A stretch of 64,000 bases of DNA from SZAS-103 sp038226665 (GCA_038226665.1 JBBRQI010000002.1:1-64000); one strand, 5' to 3'; positions 8,140 to 17,470 are shown, counted from the first letter of the stretch. The notes: a model not told the origin generated them from the letters alone. A program made the numbers and translations.

Positions 8140-9585
8140 TCAGTCCAGGCGCTGGCGTTCGTTGGACGAGGGGATCCGCAGCGCCTCGCGGTATTTTGCC
8201 ACCGTGCGCCGCGCAACGGGCACGCCACTGGTCTTGAGTTCGCCCGCCAGACGCGCATCCGACAAGGGTTTGCGCGGGTCTTCGGCGTCCACCAGGCGGC
8301 GGATCATTGCCTGGATCGCGGTACTCGACGCCGCTCCGCCGGATTCGTTGGCGATCCTCGACGCAAAGAAGCGCTTGAATTCAAACGTGCCGCGTGGCGT
8401 ATGCAGGTATTTGCGCGTCGTCGTGCGCGAAATCGTGGATTCGTGCAGGCCGAGTTCCTCGGCGACTTCGCGCAGGGTGAGCGGACGCATCGCTTCGAGT
8501 CCGTATTCGAGGAAGTCGGATTGCTGGCGCACGATCGCCTGGGCGACGCGCAGCACCGTGTCGGCGCGCGTCTGCAGGCTCTTGATCAGCCAGCGCGCTT
8601 CCTGCAACCGACTGCGCAAATAGGAAGTGTCGTCGCGGCTGGCCTTGCCGATCAGCGCTTCGTAGTGGCGGTTGATTGCCAGCGCGGGCATCTGACCGCC
8701 GACCAACGACGCGCGCCAGACGCCGTTCTGGCGATACGCAACGCAATCGGGCAGGACGTAATCGGGCGCGGTCGTGGCGATCTGGCCGCCCGGGCGCGGA
8801 TCGAGGGCGCGCAGCAATGCGACGGCCGCATGGATCGCATCGGAGGTTTCGCCCAGATGCCGCGCAAGCTGATCCGCTCCATGTCGCGCGAGCGCTTCGA
8901 GGTGTGCGCCCGCAAGTTGGCGCGCGAGTTGCAGCCCGGGCGTCTCCGGCGACAGGACCGATAGCTGCACGGTCAGGCATTCGGCGAGGCTCGAGCAGGC
9001 CACGCCGACCGGGTCGAAGCGCTGGATGCGGTGCAGCACCGTGCCGATTTCATCAAGGTCGGCGTGGATTTCAGGCAGCAAACCGTCGCGGATGGATGCG
9101 AGCGTTTCCGTGAGGTAACCGTCATCGCCAACCGCCTCGATGAGTGCCGCACCGATGCCGCGTTCGCGCGTGCTGAGTGGCGAAAGATGCAATTGCCAGA
9201 GCAGGTGATCCTGCAAGCCCTCGGGTGCTTCGGCCTGCTCGCTGTCGCCATCCTCGGATCCCGCGCCCTGATTGCCATCGCGCGTGCGCGTTACCTCGCC
9301 ATCCCAGTCCGGCACGTCGTCGGCGGAGCCTTCTTCGGCCGCCTGCGTGGTCGCGGCGTCTGCTTGTGCGTTGTTGTCGATCGCATCGGCAGAGTCGCTG
9401 ACGACCGACGCTTCGTCGTTGTCGCCCGCGTCCTCCGCGCGTTCAAGCAAGGGATTGCTTTCGAGCGCAAGGTTGATTTCGCTTTCGAGTTCGGTAGCCG
9501 ACAGCGTCAACAGGTGGATCGCCTGGCGCAGCTGCGGCGTCAGCGTGAGTTGCTGGCCAAGTTTGGTGGACAGGCTGACTTTCAT
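8140..9585 (-). CDS. rpoN: RNA polymerase sigma-54 factor
   Basis: 481 aa. The N-terminal Q/L-rich region I (MKVSLSTKLGQQLTLTPQLRQAIHLL) interacts with enhancer-binding activators. It is followed by an acidic region II (about 45-115), the core-binding domain, an HTH near LREVAEELGLHESTISRTT, and the C-terminal RpoN box VARRTVAKYREALRI that reads the -24 element. The family's usual length and all domains are present. It lies between lptB and hpf, matching the widespread lptB-rpoN-hpf order. Confidence 0.97.
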   Translation of the reverse strand: MKVSLSTKLGQQLTLTPQLRQAIHLLTLSATELESEINLALESNPLLERAEDAGDNDEASVVSDSADAIDNNAQADAATTQAAEEGSADDVPDWDGEVTRTRDGNQGAGSEDGDSEQAEAPEGLQDHLLWQLHLSPLSTRERGIGAALIEAVGDDGYLTETLASIRDGLLPEIHADLDEIGTVLHRIQRFDPVGVACSSLAECLTVQLSVLSPETPGLQLARQLAGAHLEALARHGADQLARHLGETSDAIHAAVALLRALDPRPGGQIATTAPDYVLPDCVAYRQNGVWRASLVGGQMPALAINRHYEALIGKASRDDTSYLRSRLQEARWLIKSLQTRADTVLRVAQAIVRQQSDFLEYGLEAMRPLTLREVAEELGLHESTISRTTTRKYLHTPRGTFEFKRFFASRIANESGGAASSTAIQAMIRRLVDAEDPRKPLSDARLAGELKTSGVPVARRTVAKYREALRIPSSNERQRLD

Positions 9586-9644
9586 CGCACGGCTTCCACG
9601 GCGCCGTTAGCAGCTGGCTGGACTCGATGGAGCCGCCGCCGCAG

Positions 9645-10364
9645 TCAAAGCCGGAATTCTTCGCCGAGATAGACCCGGCGCACGTCCGGGTTGGCGAGGA
9701 TGTCTTCCGGCGCGCCCTGCGTCAACACGCTCCCCGCGTTGAGGATATACGCGCGGTCGCAGATTCCCAAGGTTTCGCGCACGTTGTGGTCGGTGATCAG
9801 CACGCCGATGCCACGCGCCTTGAGCTGGCGCACGATCTTCTGGATCTCGCCGACCGAGATCGGATCGACGCCGGCGAAGGGTTCGTCGAGCAGCATCAGC
9901 CGCGGCTTGCCGGCCAGAGCGCGGGCGATTTCGGTGCGACGGCGTTCGCCGCCAGACAGGCTGGCGCCGAGTTGGCCAGCGACGTGCGCGACCTGCAATT
10001 CGTCGAGCAGGGCTTCGAGTTCGTGTTCGCGGCCTGAGGCATCGAGGTCTTGGCGGAGTTCGAGCACGGCGCGGATGTTGTCGGCAACGCTCAGGCGGCG
10101 GAACACCGATGGTTCCTGCGGCAAGTAGCCCATGCCGAGCTTGGCACGCGCATGTATCGGCAGGTTGGTGATGTCCCGGCCATCGAGCACAATCTTGCCC
10201 CGGTCGGCTGGGACGAGGCCGACGATCATGTAAAAGCATGTCGTCTTGCCGGCGCCGTTCGGACCGAGCAGGCCAACCACTTCGCCGGCATCCAGCGTCA
10301 ACGCAAAATCATCGACAACAGCGCGCGCCTTGTAGCGCTTTGACAGGCCCGACGCGACCAGCAT
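9645..10364 (-). CDS. lptB: LPS export ABC transporter ATPase LptB
   Basis: 239-aa ATPase that powers LPS extraction from the inner membrane with LptF/G (not in this window). Walker A is GPNGAGKTT (about 34-42), the ABC signature is LSGGERRRTEIARAL and Walker B is LMLLDEPFAGVDP. The start overlaps the lptA stop (ATGA). It belongs to the kdsD-kdsC-lptC-lptA-lptB block. Confidence 0.96.
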   Translation of the reverse strand: MLVASGLSKRYKARAVVDDFALTLDAGEVVGLLGPNGAGKTTCFYMIVGLVPADRGKIVLDGRDITNLPIHARAKLGMGYLPQEPSVFRRLSVADNIRAVLELRQDLDASGREHELEALLDELQVAHVAGQLGASLSGGERRRTEIARALAGKPRLMLLDEPFAGVDPISVGEIQKIVRQLKARGIGVLITDHNVRETLGICDRAYILNAGSVLTQGAPEDILANPDVRRVYLGEEFRL

Positions 10365-10933
10365 CAGCGCATCTTGCCGGCAGGCAGGTCGGGTGGCGGC
10401 ACGACGGGCGTTGCGGGAGACGTCTTGGACTTGTCCGCCGCAGCGCCGGGTTTGAGTTTGGGCAGGATGTGCATCGCCACGCGGGTGCCATCGCCGCCGC
10501 TGGTGACTTCGCCGGAATCGACGTTGTAGACGATCTTCTCGCCGTGCATCTGGCCGCGCACGGGCTGGTCGATGATCGCGTTGCCGCTGAAGATCGCGAT
10601 GTTCCTGATCAGGTCGTCGTCGACCTGGCGCGCGCTGCCGTACATCGGTTCGTTGTTTTCATCGAGCTGCTTGAGGTGGACCGGGTTGCCGGTCAGCACC
10701 GCGCGGCTCATGTCGCCGTCCTTGCGGGTGATCACGGCCTTGTCGGCATTGATCTGCAGCGTGCCCTGGACCATCACGACATTGCCGGTGAGCGTGGTGA
10801 TGCCATCGTCGGCGAGCGAGGCTTCGCTGTGGTCGGCATTCACGTCCATCGGCTGCTGGCGGTCGTTCTTGCGCGCCGATGCGCTGGTGCACAACACGCA
10901 CAGGAGCAGCGCGAGCACGGCGCGGCCACGCAT
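10364..10933 (-). CDS. lptA: Periplasmic LPS transport protein LptA
   Basis: 189 aa from the ATG at 10933, giving a clean signal peptide (MRGRAVLALLLCVLCTSASA) with AGGAAAC upstream. An alternative ATG at 10960 would add nine residues and overlap lptC. The mature part is an OstA/LptA beta-jellyroll (DDGITTLTGNVVMVQGTLQINADKA... in pieces) that forms the periplasmic bridge carrying LPS. The C-terminal tail is Pro/Lys-rich (PATPVVPPPDLPAGK). Its order between lptC and lptB is canonical. Confidence 0.92.
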   Translation of the reverse strand: MRGRAVLALLLCVLCTSASARKNDRQQPMDVNADHSEASLADDGITTLTGNVVMVQGTLQINADKAVITRKDGDMSRAVLTGNPVHLKQLDENNEPMYGSARQVDDDLIRNIAIFSGNAIIDQPVRGQMHGEKIVYNVDSGEVTSGGDGTRVAMHILPKLKPGAAADKSKTSPATPVVPPPDLPAGKMR

Positions 10934-10937
10934 GGAA

Positions 10938-11510
10938 TCAATGTTTCCTGATCGGGACATCGTGCAGGCTCACCTTGGATAACAGTTCGAGTTCGGAGGT
11001 TTTCATGTTCGCGTTCATGCCGGTGCCCAGCAGTATAGATGCGCCGCGGGTGGTGGTCACAAGCAGGTCGCTATGCGCGGTTTGCGGTTGCGGATGCACG
11101 GTCATCTGTTCGGTGCGCATGTGGATCTGATCCGCGCCGGCGACGGTCGGGCCGTCAAGTGCGACCGCGCGCGACAACTTGACAACATCGCCCTTCGCGC
11201 TGACCCAGCCGGATTCCGAATGAGCGACCCAGTCGCCCTTGCCATCCTTGGCCGGGAAGCTGAATTCAGGATGGTTGAGGCTCAGGGTCTCGTTGTTCGG
11301 GTCGCGCGCCATGTAAGGCCCGTTGCTGATGAACGACAATTTGCCCTGCTTGTCCATCACCACCAGATGGTAGACATCGAGCGTGTAATCCGAACGCGGC
11401 GGGCCCGTATCGTCGCTAACAGCAAGTTGCGGACGCAATTGCCACGCACCGTAGCTCGCGAGCATCGCGGTCAGCACAAGCATCGTGGTGATGATCGCGC
11501 GGCGGTTCAT
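10938..11510 (-). CDS. lptC: LPS export system protein LptC
   Basis: 190-aa single-pass inner-membrane protein: one N-terminal transmembrane segment (IITTMLVLTAMLASYGAW, about 6-23) and a periplasmic LptC jellyroll that passes LPS from LptBFG to LptA. The start at 11510 overlaps the kdsC stop by four bases. The DYTLDVYHLVVMD and PYMARDPNNETLSL segments fit the family. Sequence conservation in LptC is low, so gene order carries part of the call. Confidence 0.9.
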   Translation of the reverse strand: MNRRAIITTMLVLTAMLASYGAWQLRPQLAVSDDTGPPRSDYTLDVYHLVVMDKQGKLSFISNGPYMARDPNNETLSLNHPEFSFPAKDGKGDWVAHSESGWVSAKGDVVKLSRAVALDGPTVAGADQIHMRTEQMTVHPQPQTAHSDLLVTTTRGASILLGTGMNANMKTSELELLSKVSLHDVPIRKH

Positions 11511-12076
11511 TCGCCGCGGATTCCATCGCCTGTGTATTCCTTGAGGATCGCATCGGCATGCCCGCACGCGGCGAGGATGAGGTCGCACAGTTCGCGCGCT
11601 GCGCCGTTGCCGCCATCGAGTCGCGTCCGCCAGTGCACGCGCTCGCGCACCCACGGATGCGCATTTGCGGGCGCGACGCTGAGCCCGGCCGTTGCGAGCG
11701 CGCGCAGATCCGGCAGGTCGTCGCCCATGAAGGCGATTTCCTCACGCGGGATGCCGAGCCGCGTGCCGATCGTATCGAGGCACTTGAGCTTGTCCTGCAC
11801 GCCGACGTACGCATGCTCGATGCCGAGTTCGCGTGCGCGCGCGGCGACGACCTGGCTCCGCCGTGCGGTGATCAGCGCCACCGTGATGCCGTATTTCCCG
11901 AGCAGCTTCAGGCCAAGGCCATCGGCAACGTGGAAGCTCTTCAGCTCGCGGCCATCCGCGCCGAGCAACAGCTTGCCGTCGGTCAGCGTGCCATCGACAT
12001 CGAATGCGGCGAGCCTGATCTTGGCCGCGCGCTCACGCACGTCGGCGGGGAAATCGTTGAGATGGGAGTAAGGCAT
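11507..12076 (-). CDS. kdsC: 3-deoxy-D-manno-octulosonate 8-phosphate phosphatase
   Basis: 189-aa HAD-family phosphatase of Kdo synthesis (Kdo-8-P to Kdo). HAD motif I is FDVDGTLTDGKL (Asp25, Asp27) and motif IV is FMGDDLPDLRAL. The capless size is typical of the C0 tetrameric KdsC group. It lies between kdsD and lptC, so Kdo production and LPS transport are encoded together. Confidence 0.95.
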   Translation of the reverse strand: MPYSHLNDFPADVRERAAKIRLAAFDVDGTLTDGKLLLGADGRELKSFHVADGLGLKLLGKYGITVALITARRSQVVAARARELGIEHAYVGVQDKLKCLDTIGTRLGIPREEIAFMGDDLPDLRALATAGLSVAPANAHPWVRERVHWRTRLDGGNGAARELCDLILAACGHADAILKEYTGDGIRGE

Positions 12077-12136
12077 GCGGCTCCGATGGTTGACATTCCG
12101 ATGGGTAACGGTCCGGGGTACTGACAGGGAACGATT

Positions 12137-13159
12137 TCAGACCACGCGCGCCCGCAACAGGTCGTGGATGTTCAACGCACCGACCACGCGGCGTGCGTCA
12201 TCGACGACGACCAGCGCGCTGATCTGGTGAGTTTCCATCAGGTGCGCGGCCTCGACAGCAAGCTGGTCGGCACCGATGGTCCTGGGCGTGCGCGACATGA
12301 GTTCGGCGACGCCGACTTGGCGCAGGTCGACACGCGCATCGTCGAGTGCGCGGCGCAGGTCGCCGTCGGTGAACACGCCGAGCAGGCGCTCGTCGGCATC
12401 GACGATCGCAGTCATCCCCAGGCGCTTGCGGCTCATCTCGACGAGTGCTTCGGTCAAGCTGGCCCCGGCGACAACGCGTGGCACATCGTCGCCGGCGTGC
12501 ATCACGTCGCGGATATGCAGCAGCAGTCTGCGACCGAGATCGCCGGCCGGGTGCGAGCGCGCGAAGTCCTCGCTGGTGAACCCGCGCGCTTCGAGCAGCG
12601 CGACCGCAAGCGCATCGCCCATTACCAGCGCAGCCGTGGTGCTGGAGGTCGGCGCGAGGCCGAGCGGACACGCTTCCTCGGGTACGCTGACATCGAGATG
12701 CACGTCGGCGAGTTGCGCGGCGCTCGAGTTCGGGCGGCCGCTCATCACGATCAGCGCGTTGCCTTGGCGCTTCAGCGCGGGAATGATGGTCAGCAGCTCA
12801 TCGGTTTCGCCGGAATTGGACAGCGCGAGCACGACGTCGACATCGGTGATCATGCCGAGATCGCCGTGGCTGGCTTCGCCCGGATGCACATAGAAGGCTG
12901 GCGTGCCGGTCGAGGCCAAGGTCGCTGCGATCTTGCGCGCGATATGGCCGGACTTGCCCATGCCCGTCGCGACCACGCGCCCGCGGCAGGACAGCATCAG
13001 CTTGCAGGCTTGAGTGAAACTGTCGTCCAAACGTTCGCGCAGGGCCTGCAATGCGCGGGTTTCGATCTCCACGACCGACATTCCCGTGGCCAGCAGCGAT
13101 TGTTCGCCGCCGACCTGCACCAATGGAGTGGCTTTCGCTGTCATGGGCGCGGCTGTCAT
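12137..13159 (-). CDS. kdsD: Arabinose-5-phosphate isomerase
   Basis: 340 aa, KpsF/GutQ family; converts ribulose-5-phosphate to arabinose-5-phosphate, the first step of Kdo synthesis. The SIS domain (about 45-190) holds GMGKSGHIARKIAATLASTG and ALSNSGETDELL; paired CBS domains (about 215-335) follow. An alternative in-frame ATG five codons downstream (MTAKATPL) cannot be excluded. It is the first gene of the long leftward kds-lpt-rpoN-PTS transcription unit and is divergent from ibaG. Confidence 0.94.
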   Translation of the reverse strand: MTAAPMTAKATPLVQVGGEQSLLATGMSVVEIETRALQALRERLDDSFTQACKLMLSCRGRVVATGMGKSGHIARKIAATLASTGTPAFYVHPGEASHGDLGMITDVDVVLALSNSGETDELLTIIPALKRQGNALIVMSGRPNSSAAQLADVHLDVSVPEEACPLGLAPTSSTTAALVMGDALAVALLEARGFTSEDFARSHPAGDLGRRLLLHIRDVMHAGDDVPRVVAGASLTEALVEMSRKRLGMTAIVDADERLLGVFTDGDLRRALDDARVDLRQVGVAELMSRTPRTIGADQLAVEAAHLMETHQISALVVVDDARRVVGALNIHDLLRARVV

Positions 13160-13292
13160 GGGTGCGGCGTTCCTGTGCCCGGCGCTTTGGATTAAGCTAG
13201 ACGGCTATTGTATCGCACGCCCCCGCAGCGCTTCGGCTATGGCGGGTTTCGGCACCCAACGCGTGGTGCACATCTCAAAAGAAACGCAATCC

Positions 13293-13529
13293 GTGGACGC
13301 AGACTTCGTACGCCAGCTGATCGAAACCGGACTTCCCGGCGCGCGCGTCACGGTGCGTGGTGACGATGGCGTGCATTTTGAAGCCGATGTCGTTAGCGAA
13401 GCCTTTCGCGGCAAGCTGCAGCTCGCGCGCCACCGGATCGTCTACGCAACCCTTGGCGAGCGCATGGGCGGGGAGATCCACGCCTTGTCGCTGCGCACTC
13501 TGACGCCTGAAGAGAAAAGCTCGTGTTGA
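13293..13529 (+). CDS. ibaG: BolA/IbaG family protein
   Basis: 78 aa from a GTG at 13293, giving MDADFVRQLIETGLPGARV, the normal N-terminus of IbaG-type BolA proteins. An ATG at 13239 would add 18 residues without homology and has no ribosome site. The class II BolA core is present: DGVHFEADVVSEAFRGK and LARHRIVYATLGERMGGEIHAL. Family members pair with monothiol glutaredoxins in iron-sulfur handling; in many proteobacteria ibaG lies next to murA, as here. Confidence 0.88.
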   Translation: MDADFVRQLIETGLPGARVTVRGDDGVHFEADVVSEAFRGKLQLARHRIVYATLGERMGGEIHALSLRTLTPEEKSSC

Positions 13530-13632
13530 AAGTCCCGCCATGGATGGCCGGCCGTCATGCACGGAAGCTCACCCATCCACATACTCGCGCTGCGCCGGGC
13601 AGGGCGCTGCGGAAGGACGCGCAGACAAACAT

Positions 13633-14892
13633 ATGGCAAAGATCCTGATTTCCGGCGGCGAGCCGCTGAACGGCGAGGTGCTGATTTCCGGCGCCAAGAA
13701 CGCGGTGCTGCCGATTCTCGCTGCGACCCTTCTGGCCGACGGCCCGATGGAAATCAGCAACGTCCCGCACCTGCACGACGTCACCACCACGATGGAATTG
13801 CTCGGCCGCATGGGCGTGCAGCTCACCGTCGACGAGAAGATGCGCATCACCGTCGACCCGACCACGATCACCAGCCATATCGCACCGTACGACCTGGTCA
13901 AAACGATGCGCGCGTCGATCCTGGTGCTCGGTCCGTTGGTCGCGCGTTTCGGCGCGGCCGAAGTCTCGCTGCCTGGCGGCTGCGCGATCGGTTCGCGGCC
14001 CGTGGACCAGCACATCCGCGGCCTGCGCGCGCTCGGCGCGGATATCACCGTCGAGAACGGTTACATCGTCGCCAAGGCGAAGCGTTTGCGCGGCGCACGC
14101 ATCGTGATGGACATGGTCACCGTCACCGGCACCGAGAACATCATGATGGCCGCGGTGCTCGCCAAGGGCACGTCGGTGATCGAGAACGCCGCGCAGGAAC
14201 CTGAAGTCCTCGACCTCGCGAATTGCCTCAACGCGATGGGCGCCAGGATTTCCGGCGCGGGCAGCGCAACGCTGGTGATCGAGGGCGTCGAGCGCCTGCA
14301 CGGATGCAGCTACGAAGTGTTGCCCGACCGCATCGAGACCGGCACCTTCCTGGTTGCTGGCGCAATCACCCAGGGCCGGGTGATGGCCAAGCGCGCGCGT
14401 CCGGATACGCTCGACGCGGTGCTGGTGAAGCTCGAGGAAGCCGGCGCACACATCAACACCGGGCCGGACTGGATCGAAGTGGACATGCGCGGAAACCGGC
14501 CGAAGGCGGTGAACCTCACGACCGCACCGTATCCGGCCTTCCCGACCGACATGCAGGCGCAATTCATCGCACTCAACGCGGCGGCCGAAGGGGTCGGCAT
14601 CGTCACCGAAACGGTGTTCGAGAACCGCTTCATGCACATCCAGGAACTGCAGCGGCTCGGCGCCGACATCCGCGTCGAAGGCAACACCGCGATCAGCCGC
14701 GGCGTCACCACGATGAGCGGCGCGCCGATGATGGCTACCGATCTGCGCGCATCGGCCTCTCTGGTGCTCGCCGGCCTCGTGGCGAGCGGCGAATCGACGG
14801 TCGACCGCATCTACCACATCGATCGCGGCTACGAGAACATCGAAGAGAAACTCGGTGGGCTCGGCGCCAAGATCCGGCGTTTGCCGAATTGA
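13633..14892 (+). CDS. murA: UDP-N-acetylglucosamine 1-carboxyvinyltransferase
   Basis: First committed enzyme of peptidoglycan synthesis (enolpyruvyl transfer from PEP to UDP-GlcNAc). 419 aa from the ATG at 13633. Lys22 in SGAKNAVLPILAA and catalytic Cys117 in PGGCAIGSRPVDQH (the fosfomycin-sensitive cysteine) are present; the C-terminal RIYHIDRGYENIEEKLGGLG is typical. It follows ibaG by about 100 bases on the same strand. Confidence 0.97.
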   Translation: MAKILISGGEPLNGEVLISGAKNAVLPILAATLLADGPMEISNVPHLHDVTTTMELLGRMGVQLTVDEKMRITVDPTTITSHIAPYDLVKTMRASILVLGPLVARFGAAEVSLPGGCAIGSRPVDQHIRGLRALGADITVENGYIVAKAKRLRGARIVMDMVTVTGTENIMMAAVLAKGTSVIENAAQEPEVLDLANCLNAMGARISGAGSATLVIEGVERLHGCSYEVLPDRIETGTFLVAGAITQGRVMAKRARPDTLDAVLVKLEEAGAHINTGPDWIEVDMRGNRPKAVNLTTAPYPAFPTDMQAQFIALNAAAEGVGIVTETVFENRFMHIQELQRLGADIRVEGNTAISRGVTTMSGAPMMATDLRASASLVLAGLVASGESTVDRIYHIDRGYENIEEKLGGLGAKIRRLPN

Positions 14893-14933
14893 TCGGCGTT
14901 TTGGAGCCGGGAACGGGCTGACGGACTCGGCGA

Positions 14934-14964
14934 GTTGAAGAAGGGCATGACAGCCATCTTCAAC
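14934..14964. terminator. Hairpin between convergent murA and DUF3108 genes
   Basis: GTTGAAGA (14934-14941) pairs with TCTTCAAC (14957-14964), with an inner GGC/GCC pairing (14944-14946, 14953-14955). It lies between two convergent genes and could end transcription from both. No long T-run follows, so strength is uncertain. Confidence 0.5.
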
Positions 14965-14996
14965 CCCTTGATTCGATCAGCCCTGCACCGACACCC

Positions 14997-15716
14997 CTAA
15001 CGCTTCAACGAGACCAGCTTCATCTCGAACACCTCGCCGTTCGGCTCGGTCTGCACGATTCGCACCGGTACGAAACCGTTGTCGAGGCCAAACCAGCTTG
15101 CGGTGACGCGTCCGCCGGCGCTGTCGCGCAGGCGCGTCACTGCGACGGTACGCTGCGATCCAGCCGGCGCGCGCAGGGTCTGTTCCTTGCCGACCTGGTA
15201 ACGCTGGGCGCTGACGTCGCTCCGGCCGGCGACCTTGTAAGTCAACGTGCCGCGCTTGCCGTTCGCGAGATCCTGAGCGATCGCGAGGGTCACCGATTGC
15301 TGGTCGAGAACTCCTGCTTGCATCGGGTATTGGGTGTCGTGTTTCTTGTCGTGGCTGATGATGCGATTGCCGGAGGGTTCCACCGTGATGCTGCGCTGGC
15401 TGGATTTCACGATGGTGGAAAGCCGGTACTGGTAACTGCGCAGTTCGAGTGCGTCGCCGTGGGCGCTGATTTCGGAATGCTCGTCGATATTGGCCGCGGC
15501 AAACGCAGCGAGCCCACTGGTGCCGTGGGTGATCGACTGGTAATCCCAACCGTCAGGAGTTCGCTTGAGGGTGATGGTCGCCTGGCCGATGGTGTCGCCA
15601 TTGCGGGCGACCTCGTAGGTCGCCGTATACGGCTGCAGCGCAGCGGCATTCGCAAGCCCGCCCAGCATCAGCAGGCAGGGAAGGGCGGCCGCGTATTTGA
15701 TCGTGTCGATTCGCAT
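14997..15716 (-). CDS. DUF3108 domain envelope protein
   Basis: 239 aa with a signal peptide (MRIDTIKYAAALPCLLMLGGLANA) and a DUF3108 beta-rich domain (YTATYEVARNGDTIGQATITL onward). The function is unknown; exported DUF3108 proteins commonly follow purN in this order. The start at 15716 is two bases from the purN stop, so the gene is probably cotranscribed with purM-purN, although it has no evident link to purine synthesis. Confidence 0.85.
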   Translation of the reverse strand: MRIDTIKYAAALPCLLMLGGLANAAALQPYTATYEVARNGDTIGQATITLKRTPDGWDYQSITHGTSGLAAFAAANIDEHSEISAHGDALELRSYQYRLSTIVKSSQRSITVEPSGNRIISHDKKHDTQYPMQAGVLDQQSVTLAIAQDLANGKRGTLTYKVAGRSDVSAQRYQVGKEQTLRAPAGSQRTVAVTRLRDSAGGRVTASWFGLDNGFVPVRIVQTEPNGEVFEMKLVSLKR

Positions 15717-15717
15717 G

Positions 15718-16404
15718 TCAGGCATCCACAGGTTCGGTGAGTTGATTGTCGGCACCAAGCAGCAACGGCTCCGAACGGGGGCGACTATCCACAAAAACGA
15801 CGGAACCGCGCTGGGAGACGCGTCCGGCCGCGATCATCTGCACGCAGGCTACCAGCAACGCGTGTTCGCGTTCGAGCACGCGCGCGCCGAGGCTTGCAGG
15901 ATTGTCGCCTGCATGAACGCGGACACGAGCCTGCGCGATAACCGGACCCGCGTCCAGCGCGGGAATCACGTAATGCACGCTCGCACCGTGCTCCGCCACG
16001 CCCGCCGCGAGCGCCTGCGCATGCGTGCGCAAACCCGGGAAACGCGGCAGCAGCGAGGGATGGATGTTGATGATGCGCCCCGCGAAATGCTGCACGGCGG
16101 CGTTGCCCAGCACGCGCAGGTAGCCCGCGCAAACGAGGAGGTTCGGCTGCACGGTATCGATCGCATCGCAGAGCGCGTCGTCGAAGTCCTCGCGCGTCGC
16201 ATGGTCGGCAGGATCCAGCGCGACCGCAGAAACGCCCGCGGCGCGCGCGCGTTCGAGCGCTTGCGCGCGCGCGCGATCGGAGAACACGCCAACAATGCGG
16301 AACGGCCAAGCATCGCCGTATTGATCAGCGAGCAACGCCTGCAGGTTGCTGCCGCGCCCCGACGCCAGCACCGCGATGCGCAGCGGCTCAGGCAATGCGG
16401 ACAC
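15718..16404 (-). CDS. purN: Phosphoribosylglycinamide formyltransferase
   Basis: 228-aa GART enzyme transferring formyl from 10-formyl-THF to GAR in purine synthesis. VLASGRGSNLQALL binds substrate phosphate; the catalytic set is in IINIHPSLLPRFPG and the DAGPVIAQ segment. The likely start is GTG 16404, 16 bases inside purM, so translation is coupled; an in-frame TTG three codons later is possible. The ~25 residues beyond HALLVACVQMIAAGRV are variable. Confidence 0.93.
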   Translation of the reverse strand: MSALPEPLRIAVLASGRGSNLQALLADQYGDAWPFRIVGVFSDRARAQALERARAAGVSAVALDPADHATREDFDDALCDAIDTVQPNLLVCAGYLRVLGNAAVQHFAGRIINIHPSLLPRFPGLRTHAQALAAGVAEHGASVHYVIPALDAGPVIAQARVRVHAGDNPASLGARVLEREHALLVACVQMIAAGRVSQRGSVVFVDSRPRSEPLLLGADNQLTEPVDA

Positions 16405-17434
16405 GCTCGCCGCCGTGCGCCGGAACCACTCTGCCGATCGGCCGGTGTGCGAGTCCCGCGCGATCGAGTTCGGTGCCGATCGCGGCGATGTCGGTTTCCG
16501 CAACGATCAAGACGAAACCGACGCCGCAATTGAACGTGCGCCACATCTCTTCGCGCGAAATCGCGCCTTCGCGTTGCAACCAGTCGAACACCGGAGGCAG
16601 CACGATGGTCGAGGCTTCGATATCCAGACCGAGGCCGTCGGGCACGACGCGGATGATGTTTTCGGTCAGCCCGCCGCCAGTGATATGCGCCATCGCATGC
16701 ACGTCGTGATGGGCGATCAATTCAAGGATCGGCTTGACGTAGATCGTGGTCGGTGCCATCAGTGCGTCGGCGAGGGTCACGCCACCGAGATCGAGATCCA
16801 GCGGATGCCCGGCGCGGTCGAGGACGCGCCGGATCAGCGAATAACCGTTCGAGTGCGGACCGCTCGACGCGATGCCGAGCAGCACGTCGCCGGCGTGCAC
16901 CCTCGCACCGTCGAGGATGTCCGATTTCTCGACCGCGCCGACGCAGAAGCCGGCGAGGTCGTATTCGCCGGGCGGATACATGTCCGGCATTTCGGCGGTT
17001 TCGCCGCCGATCAGCGCGCAACCCGCGAGTTCGCAACCCTTCGCGATACCGCCGACCACGGCGACCGTGGTGTCGACATTGAGCTTGCCGGTCGCGAAGT
17101 AGTCGAGGAAGAACAGCGATTCGGCACCCTGCACCAGCACGTCGTTGACGCACATGCCGACCAGATCGATGCCGATCGTGTCGTGGCGGTTCAGTTGCTG
17201 GGCGAGCTTGAGCTTGGTGCCGACGCCGTCGGTGCCCGACACCAGCACCGGCTCCTTGTAACGGCCGGCAAGGTCGAACAACGCGCCGAAACCGCCCAGC
17301 CCACCCATCACCCCGGGCCGAAACGTGCGCTGCACCAACGGCTTGATGCGCTCGACGACGCTGTTGCCCGCGTCGATATCGACACCGGCATCGCGGTAGG
17401 TGAGTGGGGTGGGGGAAGGGATCGGGGTCGACAA
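16388..17434 (-). CDS. purM: Phosphoribosylformylglycinamidine cyclo-ligase
   Basis: 348-aa AIR synthetase, fifth step of purine synthesis. The N-terminal LTYRDAGVDIDAGNSVVERI, GTDGVGTKLKLA and GIDLVGMCVNDVL motifs, and GGLTENIIRVVP in the C-terminal half, are characteristic. The start is a TTG at 17434 preceded by GGAG at 7-base spacing; it adds a short Pro-rich leader before the conserved TYRDAG. A TAGAAT box lies 37-42 bases upstream. Overlaps purN. Confidence 0.95.
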   Translation of the reverse strand: MSTPIPSPTPLTYRDAGVDIDAGNSVVERIKPLVQRTFRPGVMGGLGGFGALFDLAGRYKEPVLVSGTDGVGTKLKLAQQLNRHDTIGIDLVGMCVNDVLVQGAESLFFLDYFATGKLNVDTTVAVVGGIAKGCELAGCALIGGETAEMPDMYPPGEYDLAGFCVGAVEKSDILDGARVHAGDVLLGIASSGPHSNGYSLIRRVLDRAGHPLDLDLGGVTLADALMAPTTIYVKPILELIAHHDVHAMAHITGGGLTENIIRVVPDGLGLDIEASTIVLPPVFDWLQREGAISREEMWRTFNCGVGFVLIVAETDIAAIGTELDRAGLAHRPIGRVVPAHGGERVRIA

Positions 17435-17470
17435 GGAACGGCTCCGCGCGCGAGGCGAATGAAGCTCGGC

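Noticed and set aside
13239..13292. N-terminal extension of IbaG from ATG 13239
   Set aside because: Extra residues lack homology and no Shine-Dalgarno is present; the GTG at 13293 gives the standard BolA/IbaG start.
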